Assembly: GCA_965119215.1 (NCBI GenBank)
Contig: CBCPKK010000038.1
Location: forward strand, 1-64,000
Direction: 5' to 3'
Length of the DNA: 64,000 nucleotides
Source: Buttiauxella sp965119215
GTDB lineage: Bacteria; Pseudomonadota; Gammaproteobacteria; Enterobacterales; Enterobacteriaceae
The position numbers were made by a program, and so were the translations under genes. Below are positions 17,980-26,523 of this stretch, in pieces. Each line of letters begins with the position of its first letter. The first letter of the stretch is position 1. The notes under the pieces were generated by a model, which saw only the letters and a list, made by a program, of their open reading frames with translations, was not told where the DNA came from and did not search any database.

Positions 17980-18038
17980 ACCCTAAATAATTCGAGTTGC
18001 AGCCAACCCCCTGCGGCTCGAAGTATGACGGGTATATC
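17980..18038. repeat. Internally deleted ERIC-type element between xylA and xylB
   Basis: ATTCGAGTTGCAGCCAAC joins directly to CCCTGCGGCTCGAAGTATGA and CGGGTATA. These are the two ends of the ERIC element at 178-291 without its middle, leaving a short perfect-looking hairpin inside the xylAB transcript. Confidence 0.65.
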
Positions 18039-18065
18039 GTGGCGCGATTGTAAGGAGCACTCAGT

Positions 18066-19520
18066 ATGTACATCGGAATCGACCTCGGAACATCGGGTGT
18101 GAAGGCAATTTTGCTTGGCGAGCAAGGCGAAGTGCTGGCGACACGTACTGAAACGTTGGCAGTGTCGCGTCCACATCCTTTGTGGTCGGAGCAAGATCCA
18201 GAGCACTGGTGGCAAGCCACTGACAGAGCCATGAAAGCACTCGGCGAGCAGCACTCCCTGCAAGGCGTGAAAGCGCTAGGGATTGCCGGGCAGATGCACG
18301 GCGCAACGCTGATTGATAGCCAGCAGCAGGTTTTACGCCCGGCTATTTTATGGAATGACGGCCGCTGTGGTGAAGAGTGTGCGCTGCTTGAAGCAAGCGT
18401 TGCCGATTCACGCAAAATTACTGGCAACCTGATGATGCCCGGTTTTACTGCGCCAAAACTACTGTGGGTGAAACGCCACGAACCAGAAGTTTTCGCGCAA
18501 ATCGACAAAGTTCTGTTGCCGAAAGATTACCTGCGTCTGCGTATGACCGGTGTTTTCGCCAGCGATATGTCCGATGCCGCAGGAACCCTGTGGCTGGATG
18601 TCGCGAAGCGAGACTGGAGCGACAAAATGCTCGACGCTTGTCAGTTGAACCGTGCGCAAATGCCTGATTTATACGAAGGCAGTGAAATTACCGGCACGTT
18701 AAAAGCAGAAGTCGCACAGGCATGGAACATGCCCGCAGTCCCCGTGGTTGCAGGCGGTGGTGATAACGCAGCGGGGGCCGTTGGCGTAGGTATGATGGAC
18801 GTTGGGCAAGCGATGTTATCGCTCGGTACATCAGGCGTGTATTTCGCCGTCAGCGATGGCTTCCGCAGTAAGCCTGAGAGCGCCGTTCATAGTTTTTGCC
18901 ACGCATTGCCAAACCGCTGGCATTTGATGTCCGTGATGCTGAGCGCCGCATCGTGTCTGGACTGGGCGGCAAAACTAACCGGACTGGAGACAGTTCCCGC
19001 GTTACTGGCTGCTGCCGAAAAAGCCAATGAAGATGCCGGAGATGTCTGGTTCCTGCCGTATCTTTCTGGCGAGCGCACGCCACACAATAATCCGCAGGCC
19101 AAAGGCGTTTTCTTCGGTCTGACGCATCAGCATGGCCCGGCAGAACTTGCCCGCGCAGTGCTCGAAGGCGTGGGTTATGCCCTGGCAGACGGTATGGACG
19201 TGGTGCATTCCTGCGGTGTGACACCGCAAAGCGTGACGCTAATTGGCGGCGGAGCCCGTAGCCCATACTGGCGGCAAATGCTGGCGGATATCAGCGGGCA
19301 AACTCTGGATTATCGCACCGGTGGTGATGTTGGCCCGGCTCTTGGTGCGGCGCGGCTTGCGCAAATTGCTATGTCGCCAGAAAAACCATTGCAGTCGCTG
19401 CTTCCGCAGTTACCGCTTGAGCAACAACATAAGCCGGATGTGACGCGCCATGAAAGTTATAAAGCGCGTCGCAAAGTGTTTAACCAAATTTATCAGCAGT
19501 TGTTGCCATTGATGTCTTAA
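18066..19520 (+). CDS. xylB: Xylulokinase XylB
   Basis: Phosphorylates D-xylulose to xylulose 5-phosphate. It is a 484-residue FGGY kinase equal in length to E. coli XylB. Family signs are MYIGIDLGTSGVKAILL at the N-terminus, IAGQMHGATLID, the ATP-site block GGGDNAAGAVGVG and LIGGGARSPYWRQMLADI. AAGGAG precedes the ATG. It is second in the xylAB operon. Confidence 0.96.
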   Translation: MYIGIDLGTSGVKAILLGEQGEVLATRTETLAVSRPHPLWSEQDPEHWWQATDRAMKALGEQHSLQGVKALGIAGQMHGATLIDSQQQVLRPAILWNDGRCGEECALLEASVADSRKITGNLMMPGFTAPKLLWVKRHEPEVFAQIDKVLLPKDYLRLRMTGVFASDMSDAAGTLWLDVAKRDWSDKMLDACQLNRAQMPDLYEGSEITGTLKAEVAQAWNMPAVPVVAGGGDNAAGAVGVGMMDVGQAMLSLGTSGVYFAVSDGFRSKPESAVHSFCHALPNRWHLMSVMLSAASCLDWAAKLTGLETVPALLAAAEKANEDAGDVWFLPYLSGERTPHNNPQAKGVFFGLTHQHGPAELARAVLEGVGYALADGMDVVHSCGVTPQSVTLIGGGARSPYWRQMLADISGQTLDYRTGGDVGPALGAARLAQIAMSPEKPLQSLLPQLPLEQQHKPDVTRHESYKARRKVFNQIYQQLLPLMS

Positions 19521-19522
19521 TT

Positions 19523-19561
19523 GCCCTCACTCTAACCCTCTCCCAGAAGGAGAGGGAACAA
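19523..19561. repeat. GC-rich dispersed repeat, short form (copy D)
   Basis: CCCTCACTCTAACCCTCTCC then AGAAGGAGAGGG makes one hairpin just after the xylB stop. It may act as a transcript end. Confidence 0.7.
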
Positions 19562-19676
19562 TTCTCCCCGATCGTAAGTTAGTCCCAATTCACCCTCACC
19601 TTGTCCGTTTTTGGTCTTAGCAACAACACAAACCCTTGTCACAATGGATTCACACCCACTGATGAGGAGTCCGAAA

Positions 19677-20219
19677 ATGTCCCGTTCCGCATTAATTAAT
19701 ATCGACACACAGCAATCGTTTTTTCATCGTGATTACTGGCAAGACGAGGATTTCCCGGCATTCCAGCAGGCGATTTTACAGCTGATTTCTGGCTGCCAGG
19801 ATCTGCACATTCCGATTGTGGATATCTTCCATGTAGACGATGAAGGCCCGTTTTCACTGGCTTCCGGCTACGTTAAAGCGATGCCTTTCTTGCAGCATCG
19901 GGCTGATGTGACGTTCCAGAAACACGTCCATAATGCGTTCACGGATACTGGGCTCGATTTTTGGCTGCGCCAGCGTGATATTAACCATCTGATTATCTGC
20001 GGAGCCCGCACTGAACAATGTTGCGAAACAACCACGCGAGTCGCGTCTGATTTGGGTTATCGCGTTTCATTTGTCAGCGAGGCAATGCTCACCTTCCCGA
20101 TGAGCTGGAAAGGCGTTACGCTGGACACCGCAACCCTTCGCCATCGTACTGAAACCGTGCTGGCAGGGCGTTTTTCGGAAATTCAAACCGTTGCTGAATG
20201 CCTGGAGTCTTTAACGTGA
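19677..20219 (+). CDS. Isochorismatase-family cysteine hydrolase
   Basis: A 180-residue cytoplasmic hydrolase of the isochorismatase superfamily. The expected triad is visible: Asp in LINIDTQQSFF (residue 8), Lys in FQKHVHNAF and Cys in GARTEQCCETTTRVASDLGY. ATG 19677 follows GAGGAG; a Met 66 bp upstream has no homology. The stop overlaps the start of the GlxA-like regulator by 4 bp (GTGA), so the two form an operon and the regulator may control the hydrolase. The substrate (an amide or similar) cannot be predicted. Confidence 0.85.
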   Translation: MSRSALINIDTQQSFFHRDYWQDEDFPAFQQAILQLISGCQDLHIPIVDIFHVDDEGPFSLASGYVKAMPFLQHRADVTFQKHVHNAFTDTGLDFWLRQRDINHLIICGARTEQCCETTTRVASDLGYRVSFVSEAMLTFPMSWKGVTLDTATLRHRTETVLAGRFSEIQTVAECLESLT

Positions 20220-21136
20220 GTATTGGGGTCTGGTTCGTTGTATTGCCTGGTGTGCTATCGCTCGACCTGACTGGGCCTGCGGAAACGTTGGCGCTCGCAG
20301 GGGACGCATTTCACCTGCATTTCATCGGCCCGGACCCGCAAGTGACCACGTCAATCGGGCTTAACTTTTCTGGCATCGAAGCACTGCCAGAAAGTTTCCC
20401 GGCGGGCAGCCTGCTGGTGCTGCCTGGCGTTTGCGATTCAAACCGATTCTTTGATACCCCGCAGGCGGAATTAGTGCGGCGCTGGCTAACGCGCCTGCAA
20501 CCACAAATCCACAGCCAACAACTCAATTTGATGTGCGTGTGTTCCGGTTCACTGCTGGCGGCAAAAGCCGGGCTGATGAACGGCGTGCAATGCACTACGC
20601 ATCACGATGTTTTGGTAAGACTGCGCGCCGCAGCGCCCACCGCGCAGGTAAAAGAAAATCGTATTTTTGTCGAAGACAGAGGCATCTGGACGAGCGCAGG
20701 CATTACCTCTGGCATCGATTTGTCGCTGCATCTCATCAACCGTTATTGTGGGCCGAAAGCCGCGCTGGATGTCGCCCGCGAGATGGTGGTGTGGTTTCGC
20801 CGTTCCGGTGACGACCCGCAATTATCGCCGTGGTTGCGCTATCGCAACCATATTCATCCGGCTGTGCACCGCGCTCAGGATTTGCTGTCATCCACGCCAG
20901 AATCCGCATGGAACGTGCAAGACATTGCCGACAAAGTTCACGTTAGCTCACGCCATTTATCGCGGCTTTTTCAGCAGCATTTAGGGATTTCAGTGCGGGA
21001 TTATCTGGAACAATTGCGCCTGGCAGTAGCCGAACAGCGCTTATTGCAAGGTCAACGCATGGAGCAGGCGGCGGTTGCGGCGGGGTTTTCCTCCCCGCGT
21101 CAGTTACACCGCGCCCGAATGCGCAATATCGGTTAA
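20216..21136 (+). CDS. GlxA-family transcriptional regulator (DJ-1/PfpI plus AraC HTH)
   Basis: A 306-residue regulator. Residues 1-180 are a DJ-1/PfpI amidase-like domain (VLPGVLSLDLTGPAETLAL; nucleophile-elbow-like CVCSGSLLAAKAGLM). Residues 210-306 are an AraC-type DNA-binding domain (VSSRHLSRLFQQHLG; AAVAAGFSSPRQLHRA). GTG at 20216, overlapping the hydrolase stop, is preferred because the usual N-terminus begins just there and GGAG lies upstream; ATG 20198 is the alternative. Ligand unknown. It ends in a 3-bp overlap with the convergent membrane-protein gene. Confidence 0.85.
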   Translation: MSIGVWFVVLPGVLSLDLTGPAETLALAGDAFHLHFIGPDPQVTTSIGLNFSGIEALPESFPAGSLLVLPGVCDSNRFFDTPQAELVRRWLTRLQPQIHSQQLNLMCVCSGSLLAAKAGLMNGVQCTTHHDVLVRLRAAAPTAQVKENRIFVEDRGIWTSAGITSGIDLSLHLINRYCGPKAALDVAREMVVWFRRSGDDPQLSPWLRYRNHIHPAVHRAQDLLSSTPESAWNVQDIADKVHVSSRHLSRLFQQHLGISVRDYLEQLRLAVAEQRLLQGQRMEQAAVAAGFSSPRQLHRARMRNIG

Positions 21137-21723
21137 AACTGAGCCAGCAAGTTTTCCAGCGCACCCTGCCGTTTGTTACGCCAGGTCACGAATGCCCGAA
21201 ACCACTCACTTTCACTCGGGGCAGTAAATTGCTCAACCTGCCAGCGATCCTTGTAGATGTTGTAAAGGTTACAGAGGGTTCGTGTCAGGCTATAAAGCAT
21301 CACCAACAGAGCCAGAACCACACCACCATAGATAATAAACATCTCGTAAGATGGCCATTGAATTAGCATCCAACCAATAATTCCGATTTGTAATACCGCC
21401 CGAACTAAAAAAGCTCTCAGGAAAAATTGCGATGCCCGCTGTTTGCTGTAGAAAAAGGGGTTGGCTAAGTGATGTCGAGTTTCTCTCACCGGAATGCCGT
21501 TAACATAGACCAGCCATTCATGGGCTTGATTATTACTCAGCACCGCACCTTGCTCAGTAAGCGAGTGAAGCCTGATGGAAATGAAAATGGGGAGGATAAC
21601 GCCGGTGATTAGCACGAAAGCGAAAGGCGCCTTACTACCAAAAAAACTCAACGCCAGGCAAAAACCTACCCACAGCAAATTTTTGATTGAATAGAAATAA
21701 AACGAAGTCACTTGATAATTCAT
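21133..21723 (-). CDS. Uncharacterised membrane protein
   Basis: A protein of about 196 residues that I do not recognise. It has two hydrophobic pairs: residues about 12-50 (LLWVGFCLALSFFG; FVLITGVILPIFI) and about 105-145 (VLQIGIIGWMLIQW; YGGVVLALLVMLYSL). A polar loop lies between them and a basic C-terminal tail follows, giving four likely membrane helices. Start at 21723 is chosen over 21747 because it has a slightly better upstream purine run, but neither site is strong. It is convergent with and touches the GlxA-like gene. No function is proposed. Confidence 0.6.
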   Translation of the reverse strand: MNYQVTSFYFYSIKNLLWVGFCLALSFFGSKAPFAFVLITGVILPIFISIRLHSLTEQGAVLSNNQAHEWLVYVNGIPVRETRHHLANPFFYSKQRASQFFLRAFLVRAVLQIGIIGWMLIQWPSYEMFIIYGGVVLALLVMLYSLTRTLCNLYNIYKDRWQVEQFTAPSESEWFRAFVTWRNKRQGALENLLAQF

Positions 21724-21804
21724 AACACCATCCGTGGACAGTACCATTCAGGCTAATAATACTACACCGACTAATATCACCTGTATCTATATGGATATAT
21801 GAAA

Positions 21805-22800
21805 TTAACTAACCATTTTACGCGTATCGATACGCTGCAAAGCCATTGAAAGCAGCAAACTTCCGGCAAGCGTGGCACCGAAAATCCACAAAATATCCAA
21901 CACGGGCGAACTCGTTATCTGGTAACCGTGAGTGCGTAAGAAATGGATAATCAGCGCGTGAAAGCCGTAAATACCCAGCGAATGCCGTGAAATTAATGTC
22001 AGCCCCGGCAATGGGCGGCCATTCAGGCAATTTTTGACTAAAACCAACAGGCTGATCGCGGCGATAAAGACCAGCGGCCCGCAATAAACATAAAAGGTAT
22101 CGGCAAAATTACCGTTCACTTCGAGTTGATGGCGCGTGCCTGTCGAAATAGAAAAAATACACAGGGCAAATAACCCCGCAGCCAGCCCGCTAATCCAGCG
22201 TTTATCCGTTTCCAGCATGCCAATCGCACGGCCCAGTAAGCCGTAAAGCACGTAATAAAACGTATCGCCGCGAATGTATAAATTGATCGGCAGCCATTTC
22301 ACGCCGTCCAGCGTTTGCGGCACGGTATTAGGGTTGGCGACCACGCCAAGCAACACCATCAGCCCCAAAATCACCGTCGCATTCACCTTCTTAACCTGAA
22401 TCAGCGGCGAAAGCAGGTAGATAACCATGATCGCGAAGAAAAACCACAGGTGATAAAACACCGGTTTTTGCAGGATGTAGCGTAGCGAAAGGCCAGCGTT
22501 GATGGGGGTCAGTAGCTTGATGTAGATAAGCGCAATCACGCTATAAAACAGCAAGCATGTGACGATTCGCAAAAAGTGGCGTTGCTGCGCACTGCGCTCA
22601 CCAAAAAACAGATAACCTGAAATCATGAAAAAGAGCGGGACGCTCACCCGAGAAGCCGAGTTCAGCACGTTGGACAAATCCCAACTAAATGGACTGACAA
22701 TATTCGCGTTGGTAATGTACCAGGAAGTGGTGTGGATCATCACTACCATCAGGCACGCAATCCCACGCAAGTTATCAATCCAGTTAATTTTCTGCTGCAT
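21805..22800 (-). CDS. wecH: O-acetyltransferase WecH
   Basis: A 331-residue integral membrane acyltransferase of the acyltransferase-3 family. E. coli WecH (YiaH) O-acetylates enterobacterial common antigen. Blocks shared with it include NWIDNLRGIACLMVVMIHTT, NSASRVSVPLFFMISGYLFF, LLQKPVFYHLWFFFAI-type residues and RHSLGIYGFHALIIHFLRT. About ten hydrophobic segments are visible. It is adjacent to ysaB and glyQS as in E. coli. Confidence 0.93.
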   Translation of the reverse strand: MQQKINWIDNLRGIACLMVVMIHTTSWYITNANIVSPFSWDLSNVLNSASRVSVPLFFMISGYLFFGERSAQQRHFLRIVTCLLFYSVIALIYIKLLTPINAGLSLRYILQKPVFYHLWFFFAIMVIYLLSPLIQVKKVNATVILGLMVLLGVVANPNTVPQTLDGVKWLPINLYIRGDTFYYVLYGLLGRAIGMLETDKRWISGLAAGLFALCIFSISTGTRHQLEVNGNFADTFYVYCGPLVFIAAISLLVLVKNCLNGRPLPGLTLISRHSLGIYGFHALIIHFLRTHGYQITSSPVLDILWIFGATLAGSLLLSMALQRIDTRKMVS

Positions 22801-22937
22801 TCGTTCCTCTTAGGTCTTAAACAGGCATTAATCTGAGTTTGCCTCTGCCCTCTTGTCAGCTACTGACTGGGTTTGCAGAATGCGCAATACCTGTTAATTA
22901 TTGAATAACAATAACGATTTTAACGTACAGAAAGCTA

Positions 22938-23255
22938 ATGATGATGCCAAAGATAAAAAATAGCCGCTGGGTTCTGGTGTGTGCCGCCCTGTTTTTGAGT
23001 GCCTGTAGTTCGCATGAGCAACAACCGCAGTACGCCCAAGTCGCCCAGCATCCTGCAATTCAGAATGAAGCGATGATCGAAACCTGCAAGCAGGAAGCCG
23101 CACACCGTTACAATACGCGCGCTCAGCGCATCAGCGTTGTTGATTTTAAACAGTATCAAGGAAGCTATGAGATTCTGGGCAGCACGATACGCCGGGAAGG
23201 ATTTACCTGCTCTTTCGACGAAAACGGCCAATTTTTGCACCTTTCGACGGCATAA
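22938..23255 (+). CDS. ysaB: YsaB-like lipoprotein
   Basis: A 105-residue lipoprotein with an N-terminal hydrophobic segment and lipobox LSAC (Cys about residue 24). The C-terminal part QGSYEILGSTIRREGFTCSF matches the E. coli YsaB pattern of a small conserved domain with CSFDENGQFLHLS. Function is unknown. It lies between wecH and glyQ as in E. coli. The RBS is weak (AGAAAG). Confidence 0.85.
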   Translation: MMMPKIKNSRWVLVCAALFLSACSSHEQQPQYAQVAQHPAIQNEAMIETCKQEAAHRYNTRAQRISVVDFKQYQGSYEILGSTIRREGFTCSFDENGQFLHLSTA

Positions 23256-23363
23256 ACCCGCAACGCAAAGCAAACGTACGCGGATTCGGGCTGTTTATCT
23301 TGCACTCAACAGGTATACTGACCGCTTCCCTTTTTAACCCTCTCGAACGCGTGCGAAATCAAC

Positions 23364-24275
23364 ATGCAAAAGTTTGATACCAAGACCTTTCAAGGCCTGA
23401 TCCTGACTTTACAGGACTACTGGGCTCGCCAGGGCTGCACCATTGTTCAACCTTTGGACATGGAAGTCGGCGCCGGCACCTCTCACCCAATGACCTGCCT
23501 ACGGGCTTTAGGGCCAGAGCCGATGGCGACTGCTTATGTGCAGCCATCTCGCCGTCCTACCGATGGCCGTTACGGTGAAAACCCAAACCGCTTACAGCAC
23601 TACTATCAGTTCCAGGTGGTGATCAAGCCTTCTCCCGACAACATTCAGGAGCTGTATCTTGGGTCGCTAAAAGAGCTGGGTATGGACCCAACTATTCATG
23701 ACATTCGCTTCGTAGAAGACAACTGGGAAAACCCAACGCTGGGTGCCTGGGGTCTGGGTTGGGAAGTGTGGCTTAACGGCATGGAAGTGACGCAGTTCAC
23801 TTACTTCCAGCAAGTTGGCGGCATGGAATGTAAACCTGTTACCGGTGAAATCACTTACGGTTTAGAGCGTCTGGCGATGTACATCCAGGGCGTAGACAGC
23901 GTTTACGATCTGGTGTGGAACGACGGCCCGCTGGGTAAAACCACCTATGGTGACGTGTTCCATCAGAACGAAGTTGAGCAATCAACCTATAACTTCGAAC
24001 ACGCCGATGTGGATTTCCTGTTCTCCTGCTTCGAGCAGTATGAGAAAGAAGCGCAGCATCTGCTGGCGCTGGAAAACCCACTGCCACTGCCTGCTTACGA
24101 ACGCATTCTGAAAGCCGCGCACAGCTTTAACCTGCTTGATGCCCGTAAGGCCATCTCGGTTACCGAACGTCAGCGCTACATTCTGCGTATTCGTACTCTG
24201 ACAAAAGCTGTGGCCGAAGCCTATTACGCTTCTCGTGAAGCGCTTGGCTTCCCGATGTGCAATAAGAACAAATAA
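23364..24275 (+). CDS. glyQ: Glycyl-tRNA synthetase alpha subunit
   Basis: A 303-residue catalytic subunit of the alpha2beta2 bacterial glycyl-tRNA synthetase. It is nearly identical to E. coli GlyQ, from MQKFDTKTFQGLILTLQDYW through RPTDGRYGENPNRLQHYYQF to EALGFPMCNKNK. A TATACT -10-like box lies at 23314-23319. It is 9 bp upstream of glyS. Confidence 0.98.
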   Translation: MQKFDTKTFQGLILTLQDYWARQGCTIVQPLDMEVGAGTSHPMTCLRALGPEPMATAYVQPSRRPTDGRYGENPNRLQHYYQFQVVIKPSPDNIQELYLGSLKELGMDPTIHDIRFVEDNWENPTLGAWGLGWEVWLNGMEVTQFTYFQQVGGMECKPVTGEITYGLERLAMYIQGVDSVYDLVWNDGPLGKTTYGDVFHQNEVEQSTYNFEHADVDFLFSCFEQYEKEAQHLLALENPLPLPAYERILKAAHSFNLLDARKAISVTERQRYILRIRTLTKAVAEAYYASREALGFPMCNKNK

Positions 24276-24284
24276 GAGGCTGCC

Positions 24285-26354
24285 ATGTCTGAAAAAACTT
24301 TTCTGGTGGAGATTGGCACTGAAGAGCTGCCACCAAAAGCCCTGCGCAGCCTTGCGGAATCCTTTGCTGCGAACGTCACTGCAGAACTGGATGCGGCAAA
24401 CCTCGCCCACGGCGAAGTAAAATGGTTTGCGGCTCCGCGCCGTCTGGCACTGAAAATTTCTAACCTGGCTGAGTCTCAGCCAGACCGTGAAGTTGAAAAA
24501 CGTGGCCCGGCAATTTCTGCTGCATTTGACGCAGAAGGCAAACCGAGCAAAGCCGCTGAAGGCTGGGCTCGCGGTTGTGGCATCACGGTAGAGCAAGCTG
24601 AACGTCTGGCAACAGACAAAGGCGAATGGTTGATGTACCGCGCTCACGTTAAAGGTGAAAGTGCACAAGCACTGCTGCCTGCAATGATTGCAACAGCGCT
24701 GACCAAACTGCCTATTCCTAAGCTGATGCGTTGGGGTGCAAATGACACGCACTTTGTGCGTCCGGTTCACACTGTGACCCTACTGCTGGGCGACGAAGTC
24801 ATTCCAGCAACCATCCTGGGAATTGCATCCGATCGTGTGATTCGCGGCCACCGCTTTATGGGTGAGCAAGAATTTACAATCGACAATGCCGATCAATACC
24901 CTGAAATTCTGCTGGAGCGCGGCAAAGTTATTGCCGACTACGAGCAGCGTAAAGCGGTCATCAAAGAAGGCGCTGAAGAAGCGGCTCGCCAAATTGGTGG
25001 TAACGCCGATCTGAGCGAAAGCCTGCTGGAAGAAGTGACTTCTCTGGTGGAATGGCCGGTGGTTCTGACCGCGAAATTCGAAGAGAAATTCCTTGCCGTG
25101 CCTGCGGAAGCGCTGGTTCACACCATGAAAGGTGACCAGAAATACTTCCCGGTTTACGGTAACGACGGCAAACTGCTGCCGAACTTTATCTTTGTCACCA
25201 ACATTGAGTCGAAAGACCCGATTCAGATTATCTCTGGTAACGAAAAAGTGGTGCGTCCACGTCTGGCGGATGCCGAGTTCTTCTTCAATGCCGACCGCAA
25301 AAAGCGCCTGGAAGATAATCTGCCGCGTCTGGAAACCGTGCTGTTCCAGCAACAGCTCGGTACGCTGCGTGACAAAACTAACCGCATCGAAGCCCTTTCA
25401 GGCTGGATTGCGGGGCAAATTGGTGCAGATGTAAACCACGCAACGCGCGCAGGTTTGCTGTCCAAATGCGACCTGATGACCAACATGGTGTTCGAGTTTA
25501 CCGACACCCAGGGCGTGATGGGCATGCACTATGCGCGTCACGACGGCGAAGCCGAAGATGTTGCTGTTGCGCTCAACGAGCAGTATCAGCCACGTTTTGC
25601 GGGCGACGAACTGCCGTCTAACCTGGTCGCTTGCGCCGTGGCTATCGCTGATAAAATGGATACTCTCGCGGGCATCTTTGGTATCGGCCAGCATCCAAAA
25701 GGCGACAAAGACCCGTTTGCTCTGCGTCGTGCAGCACTCGGTGTTCTGCGCATTATCGTTGAGAAAAACCTGCCGCTGGATCTGCAAACTCTGACCGAAG
25801 AGGCCGTACGCCTTTACGGCAGCAAGCTGACCAACCAGAAGGTTGTCGACGAAGTCATCGACTTTATGCTGGGCCGTTTCCGCGCCTGGTATCAGGAAGA
25901 AGGCCACAGCGTGGATACCATCCAGGCCGTGCTGGCGCGTCGTCCAACCAAACCGGCAGATTTCGATGCACGTATGAAAGCGGTGTCCCACTTCCGTACG
26001 CTGGAATCTTCATCTGCGCTGGCGGCTGCCAACAAACGTGTTTCCAACATTCTGGCGAAGTCAGACGTAACGCTGAACGACCACGTTCACGCCTCCGTTC
26101 TGAAAGAACCTGAAGAAATCCGTCTGGCAACCCATATGGTTGTGCTGCGCGATAAGCTGGAGCCGTTCTTTGCTGAAGGCCGCTACCAGGAAGCGCTGGA
26201 AGAATTAGCTAACCTGCGCGAGCCGGTAGATGCGTTCTTCGACAAGGTGATGGTTAACGCAGAAGATAAAGATCTGCGCATCAACCGCCTGACGCTGCTG
26301 TCCAAACTGCGTGAGCTGTTCTTGCAGGTTGCGGATATTTCGCTGCTGCAATAA
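24285..26354 (+). CDS. glyS: Glycyl-tRNA synthetase beta subunit
   Basis: A 689-residue beta subunit, same length as E. coli GlyS, starting MSEKTFLVEIGTEELPPKAL. It contains the HD-like segment (MTNMVFEFTDTQGVMGMHYA) and a C-terminal anticodon-binding domain. It binds tRNA-Gly and is required for activity of GlyQ. RBS AAGAGG precedes the ATG. Confidence 0.98.
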   Translation: MSEKTFLVEIGTEELPPKALRSLAESFAANVTAELDAANLAHGEVKWFAAPRRLALKISNLAESQPDREVEKRGPAISAAFDAEGKPSKAAEGWARGCGITVEQAERLATDKGEWLMYRAHVKGESAQALLPAMIATALTKLPIPKLMRWGANDTHFVRPVHTVTLLLGDEVIPATILGIASDRVIRGHRFMGEQEFTIDNADQYPEILLERGKVIADYEQRKAVIKEGAEEAARQIGGNADLSESLLEEVTSLVEWPVVLTAKFEEKFLAVPAEALVHTMKGDQKYFPVYGNDGKLLPNFIFVTNIESKDPIQIISGNEKVVRPRLADAEFFFNADRKKRLEDNLPRLETVLFQQQLGTLRDKTNRIEALSGWIAGQIGADVNHATRAGLLSKCDLMTNMVFEFTDTQGVMGMHYARHDGEAEDVAVALNEQYQPRFAGDELPSNLVACAVAIADKMDTLAGIFGIGQHPKGDKDPFALRRAALGVLRIIVEKNLPLDLQTLTEEAVRLYGSKLTNQKVVDEVIDFMLGRFRAWYQEEGHSVDTIQAVLARRPTKPADFDARMKAVSHFRTLESSSALAAANKRVSNILAKSDVTLNDHVHASVLKEPEEIRLATHMVVLRDKLEPFFAEGRYQEALEELANLREPVDAFFDKVMVNAEDKDLRINRLTLLSKLRELFLQVADISLLQ

Positions 26355-26374
26355 GTTCGCTGCTGTTATCTGAA

Positions 26375-26397
26375 ACCCGCTACGGCGGGTTTTTTTT
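26375..26397 (+). terminator. Terminator after glyS
   Basis: ACCCGC-TACG-GCGGGT stem-loop followed by a run of T. Confidence 0.92.
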
Positions 26398-26455
26398 CGC
26401 CAACTATTTACGCTGTCTTATCAATGTACTACCCGCTAACCCGTGCCAGGGCGAT

Positions 26456-26482
26456 TAAAGTAAAAATTTGCAAAACCGATAA
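26456..26482 (+). promoter_or_regulatory. Sigma28 (FliA)-type promoter of the chemoreceptor gene
   Basis: TAAA (26456-26459), 15 bp, then ACCGATAA (26475-26482). The flagellar sigma28 consensus is TAAA-N15-GCCGATAA, so 11 of 12 conserved bases match with exact spacing. It is 41 bp before the chemoreceptor ATG. Confidence 0.85.
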
Positions 26483-26523
26483 TAAATAAAAGAACTCTTA
26501 TTCCTACAGGCACGCCGCAAACC

